A stretch of 54,440 bases of DNA from Acidithrix ferrooxidans (lineage in GTDB: Bacteria > Actinomycetota > Acidimicrobiia > Acidimicrobiales > Acidimicrobiaceae), in the NCBI RefSeq assembly GCF_000949295.1, contig NZ_JXYS01000080.1, positions 1 to 54,440 on the forward strand, read 5' to 3'. Below the pieces are notes generated by a model. It was not told where the DNA came from. It searched no databases and was given only the letters and a program-made list of their open reading frames with translations. Below, piece by piece: positions 1 through 7,421 of this stretch. The position numbers were made by a program, and so were the translations under genes. Position 1 is the stretch's first letter. Each line of letters starts with the position of its first letter.

Positions 1-665
1 AGCGCTCCCACCAGAGTCGAAGGAGCGAAGTTGGCCCCTTGCATCGCAAGTGCTGCACATACCCGGTTGATCGGGAGCCCAAGGAGAAACTTCGCCACCA
101 CGATATGGGCGAGGAACCCAGCCGACAGCCTACCTTTTGGAACTACCTTCGCTGGTGGTGCGCCAGCTACGACCCCCTTGGTCGCCTTGCAGTTACATCC
201 TCTCCGGTACGTCGGACGGATATGGTCGATGACCCGGACTATCACCTCGACGTCGATCTCCTCGCAGCGTTCCTCTCCGAAAGGCGCATAAGGCGCACCA
301 CAGCTCCCACAGACCAACAGCTTGGAATCGGGCTCATGGATCTGTTGTACGCGTGGTAGGTGGTCATAGCTGCGTCGACCATGGCCGCGGTGCCCGAGTT
401 GTTGACCTCTCTTGCGCCTTGGCACCTCATCAGGCTCAGGGTCGCTACTTTCTTCCAAGGCGCCTATTGGTTCTGCGTTCACATCCTGAGCCATCTTCGC
501 CCGTTCGGAGCGACGCCCGAAAGCCTGTTTGGTTAGCTCGACGATCTTGGCTGTGAGTGCATCCACTTTGGCAGACAACTCGTCACGCTCGGACCTAAGG
601 ACGACGTTCTCGGCCTCCAGCGAAGCGATCCGCTCGTTGTCGTATTGGCGCACTGTTTTTGCCAC
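1..665 (-). CDS. IS66-family transposase (TnpC), N-terminal part, truncated by window edge
   Basis: This reading frame starts with GTG at 665 and stays open for about 221 codons to position 1. An N-terminal coiled coil (residues about 8-50, heptad-like pattern EAENVVLRSERDELSAK) is followed by KQAFGRRSER, the conserved IS66 motif, then GQQLGHRGHGRR and a Cys4 zinc-finger pattern (CGSCG at about 119-123 and CNC further on). The order leucine zipper, FGRrSE, GHRGH, zinc finger is the usual IS66 TnpC N-terminal arrangement. The catalytic DDE domain would lie outside the window. No clear ribosome binding site is seen, and neither of the usual IS66 accessory genes (tnpA, tnpB) lies between this start and the terminus, so this is a TnpC-only type or a remnant. 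Confidence 0.8.
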   Translation of the reverse strand, partial: MAKTVRQYDNERIASLEAENVVLRSERDELSAKVDALTAKIVELTKQAFGRRSERAKMAQDVNAEPIGALEESSDPEPDEVPRRKRGQQLGHRGHGRRSYDHLPRVQQIHEPDSKLLVCGSCGAPYAPFGEERCEEIDVEVIVRVIDHIRPTYRRGCNCKATKGVVAGAPPAKVVPKGRLSAGFLAHIVVAKFLLGLPINRVCAALAMQGANFAPSTLVGA

Positions 666-745
666 GTAACTATAACTATCACAATTAAAGCGCCGTGTCC
701 AGCCACCCTAGGCCACAGAGGATAGGCCAGCTACCCCAACCTTAC
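1..745 (-). mobile_element. IS66-family insertion sequence, one end (continues beyond window)
   Basis: The element starts at position 745 on the minus strand with GTAAGG, matching the 5'-GTAA terminus typical of IS66-family inverted repeats, and runs off the left edge with an IS66-type transposase gene inside it. The other end is not visible, so the inverted repeat and the expected 8-bp target duplication (which would be 746-753) cannot be checked. The element interrupts the YbjN-like gene that follows mshA; the IS terminus itself supplies the TAA stop of the broken gene. Confidence 0.7.
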
Positions 746-1005
746 GCCATCATCGAGTGTCTACAGCACCGCTTGTTTGACGGGATCACCGAATGTGTAC
801 TCTCAAACATTACTGTACGGCCCCTTTGGGTAATCCATATAGTAATAACTTCACGCTCTTGACCGCGACAACGCAAGTAATGGCGAAATATAGTCTCATC
901 GCTATCAACGTTCAATACTATGTCAGAGCTAGAAAAGTCCAAAAGATACCCATTGATCTCCATGAAGAGTTCTTTCTGCTTGGCTAGAGAGACCAACTCG
1001 GGCAC
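742..1005 (-). pseudogene. YbjN-like protein gene, 3' end cut off by IS66
   Basis: A GTG start at 1005 directly follows the mshA stop codon, so the gene is translationally coupled. Residues about 15-70 contain YLLDFSSSDIVLNV and a YxRxxGxEREVITIW pattern followed by RTVMFES, which resembles the YbjN-like proteins found immediately downstream of mshA in other actinobacteria (for example the Rv0487 position in Mycobacterium). The family is normally about 140-180 residues; here only 87 remain. The last codons read into the IS66 terminus and the TAA stop (742-744) comes from the GTAA end of the element. Function of the family is not established. The assignment rests on motif resemblance and gene order. 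Confidence 0.6.
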
Positions 1006-2262
1006 TTATCCACACTCGATCAATTGTCGAACATCCAAAGATTCCACTACCGAAAGCGCTCGCTCAGCCGCTTCCTTCCAAGAGTATGTCCGTGCTTGCA
1101 TAAGAGCATTTCTGGCTATCATCGAAGACCGCTCACGAGTAGACAAAAGCTCCAACATCAAATTAGCAAACACACCGCCATTTCGCACAGGAGCCAATAG
1201 GCCTGTTCGGCCATGCGATATTAGGGACTTCAATCCGCCCACGCTTGAGGCTACAACGGGGGTTCCAGATGCCATTGCTTCTAGGGCTACTAATCCAAAT
1301 GACTCTGTACGCGATGGGACTACCACCAGGTTTGCGGCCCGATAGTAGCTTGCTAGGCGGATGTGAGGCTCTGGCTGTCGCCAGATAATCTTGTCCTCAA
1401 ATCCCTTGGATCTAGCCATATCGAAACAATAGTCAAGTTCAACCTCGCCTAGATGGCCCGAAGGTCCTCCAACTACCACAAAGCGGCTATTGGGAAAGTC
1501 ACTTAGGGTGCAAGAAAAGGCTTCGAAGGCAGTTGCAAGACCCTTGAGAGGCTGAATTCGGCCCACATAGAGGCTTATTGGATCGTTCTGAGGTAGCTCC
1601 ATTGCAGATCTAGCCATAGCCATATCTCCCGGCGCAAAATAGGCATGTTCAACGCCCAATGGCACAACAGCAATTCGCTCCGAAGCTAAACCCAAATACC
1701 TCTGAATATCGAGCGCCTCTTGGTCGCAGGAAGCGAGCACGAAGTCTGAACAACCGGCAATCTGATCCTCGGCATCCATCCGAAAGGATTCACTGACTCG
1801 ATCATCTGGAACCGTACGACCAATCGCTTTTATGGCTTCAATTGTGTGAAAAGTCGTAATCATCGGGACTTGATAGAAGTGCTTCAGTTTGTGGCCGACC
1901 AACCCTGAGATCCAATAATTTGAGTGCACGACATCAGGCTTAAGTGAACGGTCTATCTGAATTCTTGCGATCACATTTTCGGTGAACTCATCGACATATT
2001 CCAGCAGCTCGTCTTTATCAAGAGCCGCCAAAGGGCCTGCTGGGACATTGTGGACCCTTAGTCCAGGTTCGATTTCAATGCGAGCTGGATCGTCTTGCGA
2101 GGTCGCTCGCGTATAGATGTTAACGTCATTGCCGAGTCTCGCAAGGGCCGACGCTAATTGAAAAACATAGACATTCATTCCCCCGCCATCACCACTACCA
2201 GGCTGATCCAGCGGGGAACTATGGAGCGAAACTACGGCAAAATTGGTCATATAAAAACCCAC
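1006..2262 (-). CDS. mshA: MshA-like glycosyltransferase (D-inositol 3-phosphate N-acetylglucosaminyltransferase)
   Basis: This 418-residue GT-B fold, family 4 glycosyltransferase is the expected first enzyme of mycothiol synthesis, transferring GlcNAc from UDP-GlcNAc to 1L-myo-inositol 3-phosphate in the cytosol. The N-terminal loop has SLHSSPLDQPGSGDGGGMN, very close to the MshA acceptor/donor loop (SxHTSPLxQPGxGDxGGMNV). The GRIQPLKG donor motif sits near residue 235, and PSRTESFGLVALEAMASG gives the E-x7-E retaining GT4 motif. A GTG start at 2262 is preceded by GAGGT at a usable distance; an in-frame ATG four codons later is an alternative. A YbjN-like gene follows directly, as in other actinobacteria. 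A related sugar transferase cannot be excluded, but motif and neighbour both favour MshA. Confidence 0.8.
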   Translation of the reverse strand: MGFYMTNFAVVSLHSSPLDQPGSGDGGGMNVYVFQLASALARLGNDVNIYTRATSQDDPARIEIEPGLRVHNVPAGPLAALDKDELLEYVDEFTENVIARIQIDRSLKPDVVHSNYWISGLVGHKLKHFYQVPMITTFHTIEAIKAIGRTVPDDRVSESFRMDAEDQIAGCSDFVLASCDQEALDIQRYLGLASERIAVVPLGVEHAYFAPGDMAMARSAMELPQNDPISLYVGRIQPLKGLATAFEAFSCTLSDFPNSRFVVVGGPSGHLGEVELDYCFDMARSKGFEDKIIWRQPEPHIRLASYYRAANLVVVPSRTESFGLVALEAMASGTPVVASSVGGLKSLISHGRTGLLAPVRNGGVFANLMLELLSTRERSSMIARNALMQARTYSWKEAAERALSVVESLDVRQLIECG

Positions 2263-2579
2263 AAAGTCTTACCTCTTACCCAAAGCATCTTCGATAACAA
2301 CAATCATCGTCTCCAAGTTGTTTCCGGAACTACCATAACACCAAGACCATCTATCGTTTCAGAGAAGAGAGATACAACCTAATAGGTAGATGTCGCTCAC
2401 TTTGAGCCAATGTGGATCGAAAAAAAACGACTTCAAAGATCATCTAAAAAAGCACGCTCCAAAAAATCCCCTAAAGGTCAATAATCCCCAAATGACGAAA
2501 ATGATAAAAATCCAGGACCGCAAGCACAAAAGTTCGACTTTGATGAAAGAACCGTTCGAATCTCAGAACCTCTGGAGTG
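2263..2579. other. Intergenic region, no supported gene
   Basis: This AT-rich spacer lies between the mshA start and the stop of the RsiG-like gene. A short plus-strand reading frame (2390-2632) runs into the RsiG-like gene and has a poly-Lys/Asn composition without recognisable features, so I do not call it. No convincing terminator is seen. Confidence 0.5.
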
Positions 2580-3161
2580 CTAATCCCCTGAAGTTTCGCC
2601 TTGAATTACCTTGTTCAAAAGGCTGTCGATGATCGAACCATCATCTCGATATCGAACCACCAGCTCAGCATGAATAGCATCTATACTCATAAACAGCTGC
2701 TTTCGCCACTCAGATAACTTCGTCTCCACCTGATTCAAACTAGAAAATTCAATAACTGAGTCCGGAGTAGGCTTTTCTAACGTGGTGCTTACTTGTGTCC
2801 TAGCGGCTGCGATCAATTCTAAAAGCTGAGCCTCGACTTCATCGATCTGGCCCTGACTAATCGAGACGTCAACAAAACGGCCATAAGATATTTGCCTGCC
2901 CCCTGAGTTGGGGGTAATAACATCACCGAGACGATCGACTGCCCCCGCATCGGCACTGGAGCCCTCTGCTGCCAAGGTCGTCGGATCGTACTCAAAAATT
3001 TCCATTCGCCCTTGGGTAATCCTCCGGGCGTAAGAGACCATTGCCTCGATGGCTTCAGCATCCTTCTTTCGAAGACGCAGTTCCTCGGTTGAAACCGAAT
3101 CAAGATCGGTATAAAACTTTAGATTTAGAATCCGCTCGATATCTGACTCAAGTCTTTGCAT
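2580..3161 (-). CDS. RsiG-like putative c-di-GMP-responsive anti-sigma factor
   Basis: This 193-residue soluble, helix-rich protein has a first helical region containing EELRLRKKDAEAIE followed by SYARRITQGRMEI. Residues E39, S43, R46, Q50 and E54 fit the spacing E-x3-S-x2-R-x3-Q-x3-D known as the c-di-GMP binding signature of Streptomyces RsiG, with Glu in place of the final Asp. RsiG is an anti-sigma factor that, armed by c-di-GMP, sequesters WhiG, the FliA-type sigma factor. Only one clear copy of the signature is visible; Streptomyces RsiG has two. A second amphipathic helix (about residues 100-125) and a C-terminal helix follow. The ATG at 3161 has no ribosome binding site but a TATAAT box 8 bp upstream, which suggests a leaderless transcript. 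The target sigma factor is not in the window. Family assignment is by motif, not alignment. Confidence 0.6.
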   Translation of the reverse strand: MQRLESDIERILNLKFYTDLDSVSTEELRLRKKDAEAIEAMVSYARRITQGRMEIFEYDPTTLAAEGSSADAGAVDRLGDVITPNSGGRQISYGRFVDVSISQGQIDEVEAQLLELIAAARTQVSTTLEKPTPDSVIEFSSLNQVETKLSEWRKQLFMSIDAIHAELVVRYRDDGSIIDSLLNKVIQGETSGD

Positions 3162-3169
3162 GATCTAAA

Positions 3170-3220
3170 ATTATAGACTTCAATAAGTTATTGGCATCAT
3201 TAAGGTGAGTCCAATGCCAA
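3170..3220 (-). promoter_or_regulatory. Putative promoter and operator of the RsiG-like gene
   Basis: On the minus strand TATAAT (3170-3175) lies so close to the ATG at 3161 that transcription would begin at or next to the start codon. An inverted repeat, TTGGCAT (3191-3197) and ATGCCAA (3214-3220), covers the expected -35 region. No good TTGACA box is present at the right distance, which may point to activator or repressor control. Confidence 0.4.
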
Positions 3221-3383
3221 TAGCGCGATCCCTTTTGCCCTTATAATTAGCCAAAAAGTAAGTTTTGCACCAAAATTTCGCTCCATCGACCATGCCATAA
3301 CCCTAAAAAACTCCTTCGACGAAATTATCCAACTCCTCGGAATTGTATGTAAAAGCGTTTTGGGATGTTCACTATGAGCTCTT

Positions 3384-3713
3384 CTATGTAGCTCGCCACA
3401 AACTTCGAAAGTTGGGCGAGTAGCAAAACCAGACTCGCCCCTGCAGGGAATCCGGCGAAACAACCCCAAATTGACGTGAGTCGATAGAAATACCTCGGTT
3501 ATCGCCCATCACCTCAAATGATCCATCTGAGAAAATCTTTGATACCCTCTTGACCATAAGCTCACTTGTGGCTTCAAAATCAGCTATCACAACTATTGCG
3601 CCTAGAGCTAGAGATCTTCGTCGAAAGATCCCAACGCAAAGGAGTCTCTCCTTTGGCATCAAAGTAGGAAGCATGCTCAATCCGGTAACCTCTACTCTAA
3701 AAACAGGTCTCAT
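3384..3713 (-). CDS. sodX: Nickel superoxide dismutase maturation protease (S26 family)
   Basis: This 109-residue signal-peptidase-like protease has a GLSMLPTL box containing the catalytic serine, a MVKRV box with the candidate catalytic lysine, then EVMGDNRG and an SIDSRQFG box, the S26 order of motifs. It is much shorter than the housekeeping signal peptidase and lacks an obvious N-terminal membrane anchor, as is usual for SodX. It is transcribed divergently from sodN, the presumed substrate, whose N-terminal propeptide must be removed to expose the nickel hook. The neighbour makes the specific role far more likely than general signal peptidase activity. Confidence 0.85.
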   Translation of the reverse strand: MRPVFRVEVTGLSMLPTLMPKERLLCVGIFRRRSLALGAIVVIADFEATSELMVKRVSKIFSDGSFEVMGDNRGISIDSRQFGVVSPDSLQGRVWFCYSPNFRSLWRAT

Positions 3714-3899
3714 TCACTTCGATCCTACAAAGTAAACCCCTAATCAGACAACTATATTTTCACCAGAAAATTAACGTTGGCCGACTAAGTCAATTACAAG
3801 AACCGAATTCCGATGTAGATTGGAGATGAAAGAAAATAGCGGCAAGGATGGCCGTATTCGGAGACCATCGGAATCGGATGAAAATAAACGGAGGATACC

Positions 3900-4292
3900 T
3901 TGAAAATCAGAAAGACCTTGGCGCCACGAATCGCATCTGCGCATTGCGACCTTCCTTGTGGAGTTTACGATCCGGCGCAAGCCCGAATAGAAGCCGAATC
4001 AGTCAAAGCCTGCATGGAGAAGTTCAATGCATCCAGCGATGATGTCTTTCGCGAGCGTGCTGTCAGAATCAAAGAGGACCGAGCTGAACTCGTCAAGCAT
4101 CACCTCTGGGTTCTTTGGACTGACTACTTCAAACCAGCTCATCTAGAAGCACATCCAGATCTCCATCAGCTCTTTTGGTCTGCCACCAAGACCGCAGGCG
4201 AAGCCAAAAAAACTAATGACGTAGCAGTCGCCGAAAAATTGCTCTCAGAGATTGCCGCGATCGACACGATCTTTTGGGATACAAAGAAGTAG
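3900..4292 (+). CDS. sodN: Nickel-containing superoxide dismutase precursor
   Basis: The 130-residue precursor contains HCDLPCGVYDP at residues 15-25, the diagnostic nickel hook: after removal of the 14-residue propeptide, His1, Cys2 and Cys6 of the mature enzyme bind nickel. The mature length of 116 residues is close to the family's roughly 117. The enzyme forms a hexamer of four-helix bundles and dismutates superoxide to oxygen and hydrogen peroxide. The start is a TTG at 3900 preceded by GGAGG at good spacing; no ATG gives a sensible propeptide. sodX lies divergently upstream. A strong hairpin terminator follows at 4361. Confidence 0.95.
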   Translation: MKIRKTLAPRIASAHCDLPCGVYDPAQARIEAESVKACMEKFNASSDDVFRERAVRIKEDRAELVKHHLWVLWTDYFKPAHLEAHPDLHQLFWSATKTAGEAKKTNDVAVAEKLLSEIAAIDTIFWDTKK

Positions 4293-4311
4293 ATCTTTAT
4301 ACTTTGTTTAG

Positions 4312-4357
4312 ACCTAGTAAAACCTAGTAAAACCTAGTAAAAATAAGAATAAGAATA
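4312..4357. repeat. Two adjacent short tandem arrays downstream of sodN
   Basis: The unit ACCTAGTAAA occurs three times in succession from 4312, followed directly by about three copies of a 6-bp unit (AATAAG). Both arrays lie between the sodN stop codon and its terminator. They match a general habit of this window: intergenic triplication of unrelated short units. Confidence 0.8.
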
Positions 4358-4360
4358 AAA

Positions 4361-4406
4361 AAATGGAGAGCCCTAGCTGAAGTTTTCAGATAGGGCTCTC
4401 CATTTT
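4361..4406 (+). terminator. Rho-independent terminator after sodN
   Basis: A perfect 15-bp stem (4361-4375 with 4391-4405) has a 15-nt loop and is flanked by A-runs before and T-rich sequence after. It can end sodN transcripts and, because of the upstream A-run, also transcripts from the opposite strand. The remaining DNA to 4689 holds no supported gene. Confidence 0.8.
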
Positions 4407-4689
4407 ATGAACAAATCCTTAGTGAAACGTAGGCCCCTGTTGCAAGTCGGACTAATGCCAATTCCAGCGGACCAATGCGTTGAATAACTCCAAGTATGGC
4501 CGATTAGGTGTTTACGATCAAGTATGACCAAGCAATTGCGTTCGAAGCACTTTTTAGTTAGAGAATTGTCTCAAAGATAGCTAGATCTTAAATCATCCCA
4601 AGCAAGACTAAAGATAGATCAAGACTAAACACCAATTATCCATCTTGGAATCCATTAGCTTGGGGCTATCGAATCAACTTCAAAAAGAA

Positions 4690-5520
4690 CTAATGAACCT
4701 TGATCAACCGACCGGTCTGAAATAGGTGAACCCACGGAGCGATACTTCCATAACCCAGGCTAACGACGACAATACCAAAGATGATGGCAATCAAGACCAC
4801 GATCAAGCGCGCCTCACGTCCTTTGAGTCTCACGCTTGAAAACTGAAAGGAACCAATCGCTGGAAGTCGAATTTCACCACCCATCTGATAGACAGCCCTT
4901 GGCAGATAGGAGACAACATGCATTGCCGTCAGAGCAAACCAAACGACGAAACTGGCTTGATGTATCCCTTTCCATGTATTCATCGCACTCGCGGTTGGAC
5001 CTATCACCATCAGCACCACACCTGAGGCCATTAAAGCCACGGTCGATAATACCAATAATGGTGCCGCAACACGCAAAAGGGTGTGTGGCGGACCAGCGGC
5101 TTTATATCGTGGAGCGCCACTATAGTAGCGAAAAAATCGATACCCAGTCGAAACTAGCTTAAACAAAAGTGGTGGGATTAGCATAAAGCCAATGATTGCA
5201 TGAAGTGTAAAGAGTTGGCCGACCACAGGTATGGTAATGCCAATTACAAACAACTCAAGAAAGATCAAAAGTCCTATGGAAGATGTAAGACGTGTATTTG
5301 CCAATACCGCTCGTTTGGGACCCTGATCGTCAATTTCTGGGTGAAAGATCTCTTCTACGATTGGAGCAATCGCCGGATGAAGTGGCTCGCTGAGGCCATT
5401 GCCCGAGATTGGTGTCCGCTCCAAACCAGTCGATATCCGAGATTCGATTCGGACTATGGGAGGCCGTTTCATTTCACCATAGTCGTTGACTATTTCCTCA
5501 TTACCGTTCGCATTCATCAC
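4690..5520 (-). CDS. Membrane protein, probable cytochrome b-type (DUF4405-like)
   Basis: This 276-residue protein has a polar N-terminal region of about 75 residues followed by five predicted membrane helices (about 78-100, 104-130, 148-173, 186-210, 232-255). Histidines lie in or at the ends of helices: H107 in LHAIIG, H187 in GIHQASF and H201 in AMHVVSY. H187 and H201 are 14 residues apart on one helix, a spacing found in membrane b-type cytochromes. I infer a heme-binding electron transfer or sensory membrane protein. No partner gene is adjacent, which leaves its electron donor and acceptor open. It ends 284 bp beyond the sodN terminator on the opposite strand. Confidence 0.55.
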   Translation of the reverse strand: MMNANGNEEIVNDYGEMKRPPIVRIESRISTGLERTPISGNGLSEPLHPAIAPIVEEIFHPEIDDQGPKRAVLANTRLTSSIGLLIFLELFVIGITIPVVGQLFTLHAIIGFMLIPPLLFKLVSTGYRFFRYYSGAPRYKAAGPPHTLLRVAAPLLVLSTVALMASGVVLMVIGPTASAMNTWKGIHQASFVVWFALTAMHVVSYLPRAVYQMGGEIRLPAIGSFQFSSVRLKGREARLIVVLIAIIFGIVVVSLGYGSIAPWVHLFQTGRLIKVH

Positions 5521-5826
5521 TATCAGTAATAGTCCTCCATTCTGAAGGCAACATTAATTGACCATGGAATCTACAAGGAAAATTTAGAACAAAGATCAAA
5601 TTCCAATCGAAACGAAAAATTAAAACTGAATCGATGAAGCGCAGCCTTAATCGACTAACCTTTAAAGCTGTTCTTGACGTGAATTGGACGATTTTGGTCT
5701 AATGAGTCGGCTCCAGGTGCTGGAAGGATGCAAAATCCATCGGTTTGCCTACAACAAATCGGACTCATAGCCCAAGGGCCGAGGTTAGACTCTGTCATAC
5801 TCCGGAATACGTTTCTAGATCGGACT
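5521..5826. other. Intergenic region upstream of tRNA-Lys
   Basis: No supported gene. Short frames here are antisense to the tRNA or lack coding character. The region must contain the tRNA promoter, but no clear -35/-10 pair can be assigned by eye. Confidence 0.4.
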
Positions 5827-5899
5827 GCCCTCCTGGCGCAATGGTTAGCGCAACGGACTTTTAATCCGGCGGTTCTGGGTTCGAGTCCCAGGGGGGGCA
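5827..5899 (+). tRNA. tRNA-Lys (anticodon TTT)
   Basis: A 73-nt cloverleaf: acceptor arms GCCCTCC and GGGGGGC (one T-G pair), D-stem GCGC, anticodon stem ACGGA/TCCGG with loop CTTTTAA giving anticodon TTT, and T-arm CTGGG-TTCGAGT-CCCAG. The discriminator base is A and the 3' CCA is not encoded. A minus-strand reading frame across it is an artefact. No repeat of the tRNA 3' end was noticed nearby, so there is no sign of an integrated element here. Confidence 0.95.
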
Positions 5900-6280
5900 C
5901 TTAAATCGATAAATTATCTAGGAATTCCACACATAAATGCCCTGGATCTCTAGTTCAAAAGCTATGTGTCAAAGGTGCAGTTTGCACAGGGAACTCAAAG
6001 ACACGATGACACCATCTAATACACAGACGTTTAAGGCACAGACCCTCCCAAAACATGCACCCTGATTCCAAGAAGATCATCCCTCCCACTAGGAAATTCT
6101 CCCAAAACTCCGATCCAATTGCCCTTGGTTTATCTGGTCTAGCTGGCTCTTGGATAAGTAGCCAACTATGCAACTCGTGAGAAGTTTTGACATCCCCCAC
6201 TCCACTCCAGCTTGAACACCCAAAGACCAATAGAGGTGGCGTCATATCATGGCCTTTGGATTTATCCCTGATTTTCAGCG
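5900..6280. other. Intergenic region between tRNA-Lys and pirin
   Basis: No supported gene. A minus-strand frame at 5955-6245 (96 codons) is rich in Trp and Cys and resembles nothing recognisable, so I leave it uncalled. Confidence 0.4.
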
Positions 6281-6338
6281 ACAGTTGGAATACAACTGTG
6301 CCATAAGTTGGTTATAATTTTAGTTGCGTGCGCAACTA
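6281..6338 (+). promoter_or_regulatory. Pirin promoter flanked by two related palindromes
   Basis: TATAAT at 6313-6318 is a good -10 box. Upstream lies ACAGTTG-N5-CAACTGT (6281-6299). Downstream, over the expected transcription start, lies TAGTTGCG-TG-CGCAACTA (6321-6338), and a lone AGTTG half-site sits between them. The shared AGTTG/CAACT half-sites suggest one dimeric regulator binding two sites. The downstream palindrome resembles MarR-type operators, but the regulator is not encoded nearby. Confidence 0.6.
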
Positions 6339-6360
6339 TAGACACTTTGAGGTAAATAAA

Positions 6361-7317
6361 ATGCCAGCTGTAACAGTTTCCGACCTCCTCGTCCTGCCGA
6401 GGACTAACAGAATTGACAGATCCATCTCCACTTCACGTTCTGTTAGTTCGATTACTAATGCCCCCAAGGGTCACGAAGGAGAAGGATTCCCAGTAAGGCG
6501 AGCCTTCCACGGCGTCGACCTAGCCTATCTAGATCCCTTCATCCACATGGACCAAATGGGAGAGGTAAACTATGCACCCGGTGAACCCAAGGGAACCCCT
6601 TGGCATCCACACCGCGGCTTCGAAACAGTCACCTACATGATTGATGGCACCTTCGTTCACAATGACTCGACCGGTGGTGGTGGAATAATCCAAAATGGCG
6701 CCACGCAATGGATGACCGCAGGAGCTGGAATCTTACACATAGAGAGACCACCTGAATCCCTTGTAGTGTCTGGAGGTCTATTTCATGGAATTCAGCTTTG
6801 GGTCAATCTTCCAGCACGGTCCAAGTGGACACCACCAGGGTATCAAAACTTGGAATCCGATAAGGTCAAATTGGTTACGACGCCTGATGGTGGAGCCCTC
6901 ATACGCATCGTGGCTGGTGAAATCGACGGATACGCCGGCCCGGGCTCTACCATGACCCCCATTAACTTTGTCCATGCTACCCTTGAACCCAACTCAATGG
7001 TCGAATTGAACTGGCCATCCAACTTCAACGCGTTGGTATACGTTTTAAGCGGACAAGGTTTCGTTGGTTCGGATAAAGCTTCAATCAAAACTGGAAATCT
7101 ATCCGTCCTCGGGCGGGGTGACCATATAACCCTTTATGGAGACGAGCGAAATGCTCCAGACAAACTCGAACTGCTAATCTTGGGTGGACAGCCGATTAAA
7201 GAATCCGTGGCCTGGCATGGACCATTCGTGATGAATACAAGATCCGAGCTGCAAGAGGCATTTGACGATTTTCAAAGCGGAAAAATGGGTCGCATTCCTT
7301 CCTCTTACCAACACTAG
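6361..7317 (+). CDS. Pirin family protein (bicupin)
   Basis: This 318-residue pirin homologue has two cupin domains. The N-terminal cupin has the metal-binding motif HPHRGFETVTY (His82 and His84, counted from the start chosen here) and ILHIERP (His126, Glu128), the usual iron ligands. The second cupin (about 190-290) lacks such ligands, as in other pirins. Bacterial pirins include quercetin dioxygenases and regulatory partners of metabolic enzymes; the function here is open. ATG 6361 is chosen because GAGG lies upstream at normal spacing; the longer GTG frame from 6328 would start inside the operator palindrome. The two-palindrome control region suggests inducible expression, perhaps by an aromatic or oxidative signal. 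Confidence 0.85.
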   Translation: MPAVTVSDLLVLPRTNRIDRSISTSRSVSSITNAPKGHEGEGFPVRRAFHGVDLAYLDPFIHMDQMGEVNYAPGEPKGTPWHPHRGFETVTYMIDGTFVHNDSTGGGGIIQNGATQWMTAGAGILHIERPPESLVVSGGLFHGIQLWVNLPARSKWTPPGYQNLESDKVKLVTTPDGGALIRIVAGEIDGYAGPGSTMTPINFVHATLEPNSMVELNWPSNFNALVYVLSGQGFVGSDKASIKTGNLSVLGRGDHITLYGDERNAPDKLELLILGGQPIKESVAWHGPFVMNTRSELQEAFDDFQSGKMGRIPSSYQH

Positions 7318-7378
7318 ACGAACAGTGGCCGCCTTTTTCTCTAATAGCTTCCTGCCTGCAAATAGAGAAAATACGAAT

Positions 7379-7421
7379 AGGGCAAGGCTTTGTTCGAAGT
7401 AATTCTTCTAAGCCTTGCCCT
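7379..7421. terminator. Hairpin between convergent pirin and thioesterase genes
   Basis: AGGGCAAGGCTT (7379-7390) pairs perfectly with 7410-7421; the right arm overlaps the last codons of the thioesterase gene. No long T-run follows on either side, so termination by this stem alone is uncertain, but its place between convergent genes fits a shared terminator. A second weaker stem (TTTTCTCTA/TAGAGAAAA) lies at about 7334-7372. Confidence 0.5.

Noticed and set aside
2390-2632. 80-codon plus-strand frame
   Set aside because: Runs antisense into the RsiG-like gene; Lys/Asn-rich low-complexity composition.
3200-3469. 89-codon minus-strand frame at the 3' end of sodX
   Set aside because: Overlaps sodX in another frame and has no motif.
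5655-5900. 81-codon minus-strand frame
   Set aside because: Its 3' part is the reverse complement of tRNA-Lys; a classic false gene call over a tRNA.
5955-6245. 96-codon minus-strand frame before pirin
   Set aside because: Trp/Cys-rich, no recognisable motif, no ribosome binding site, and no neighbour support.
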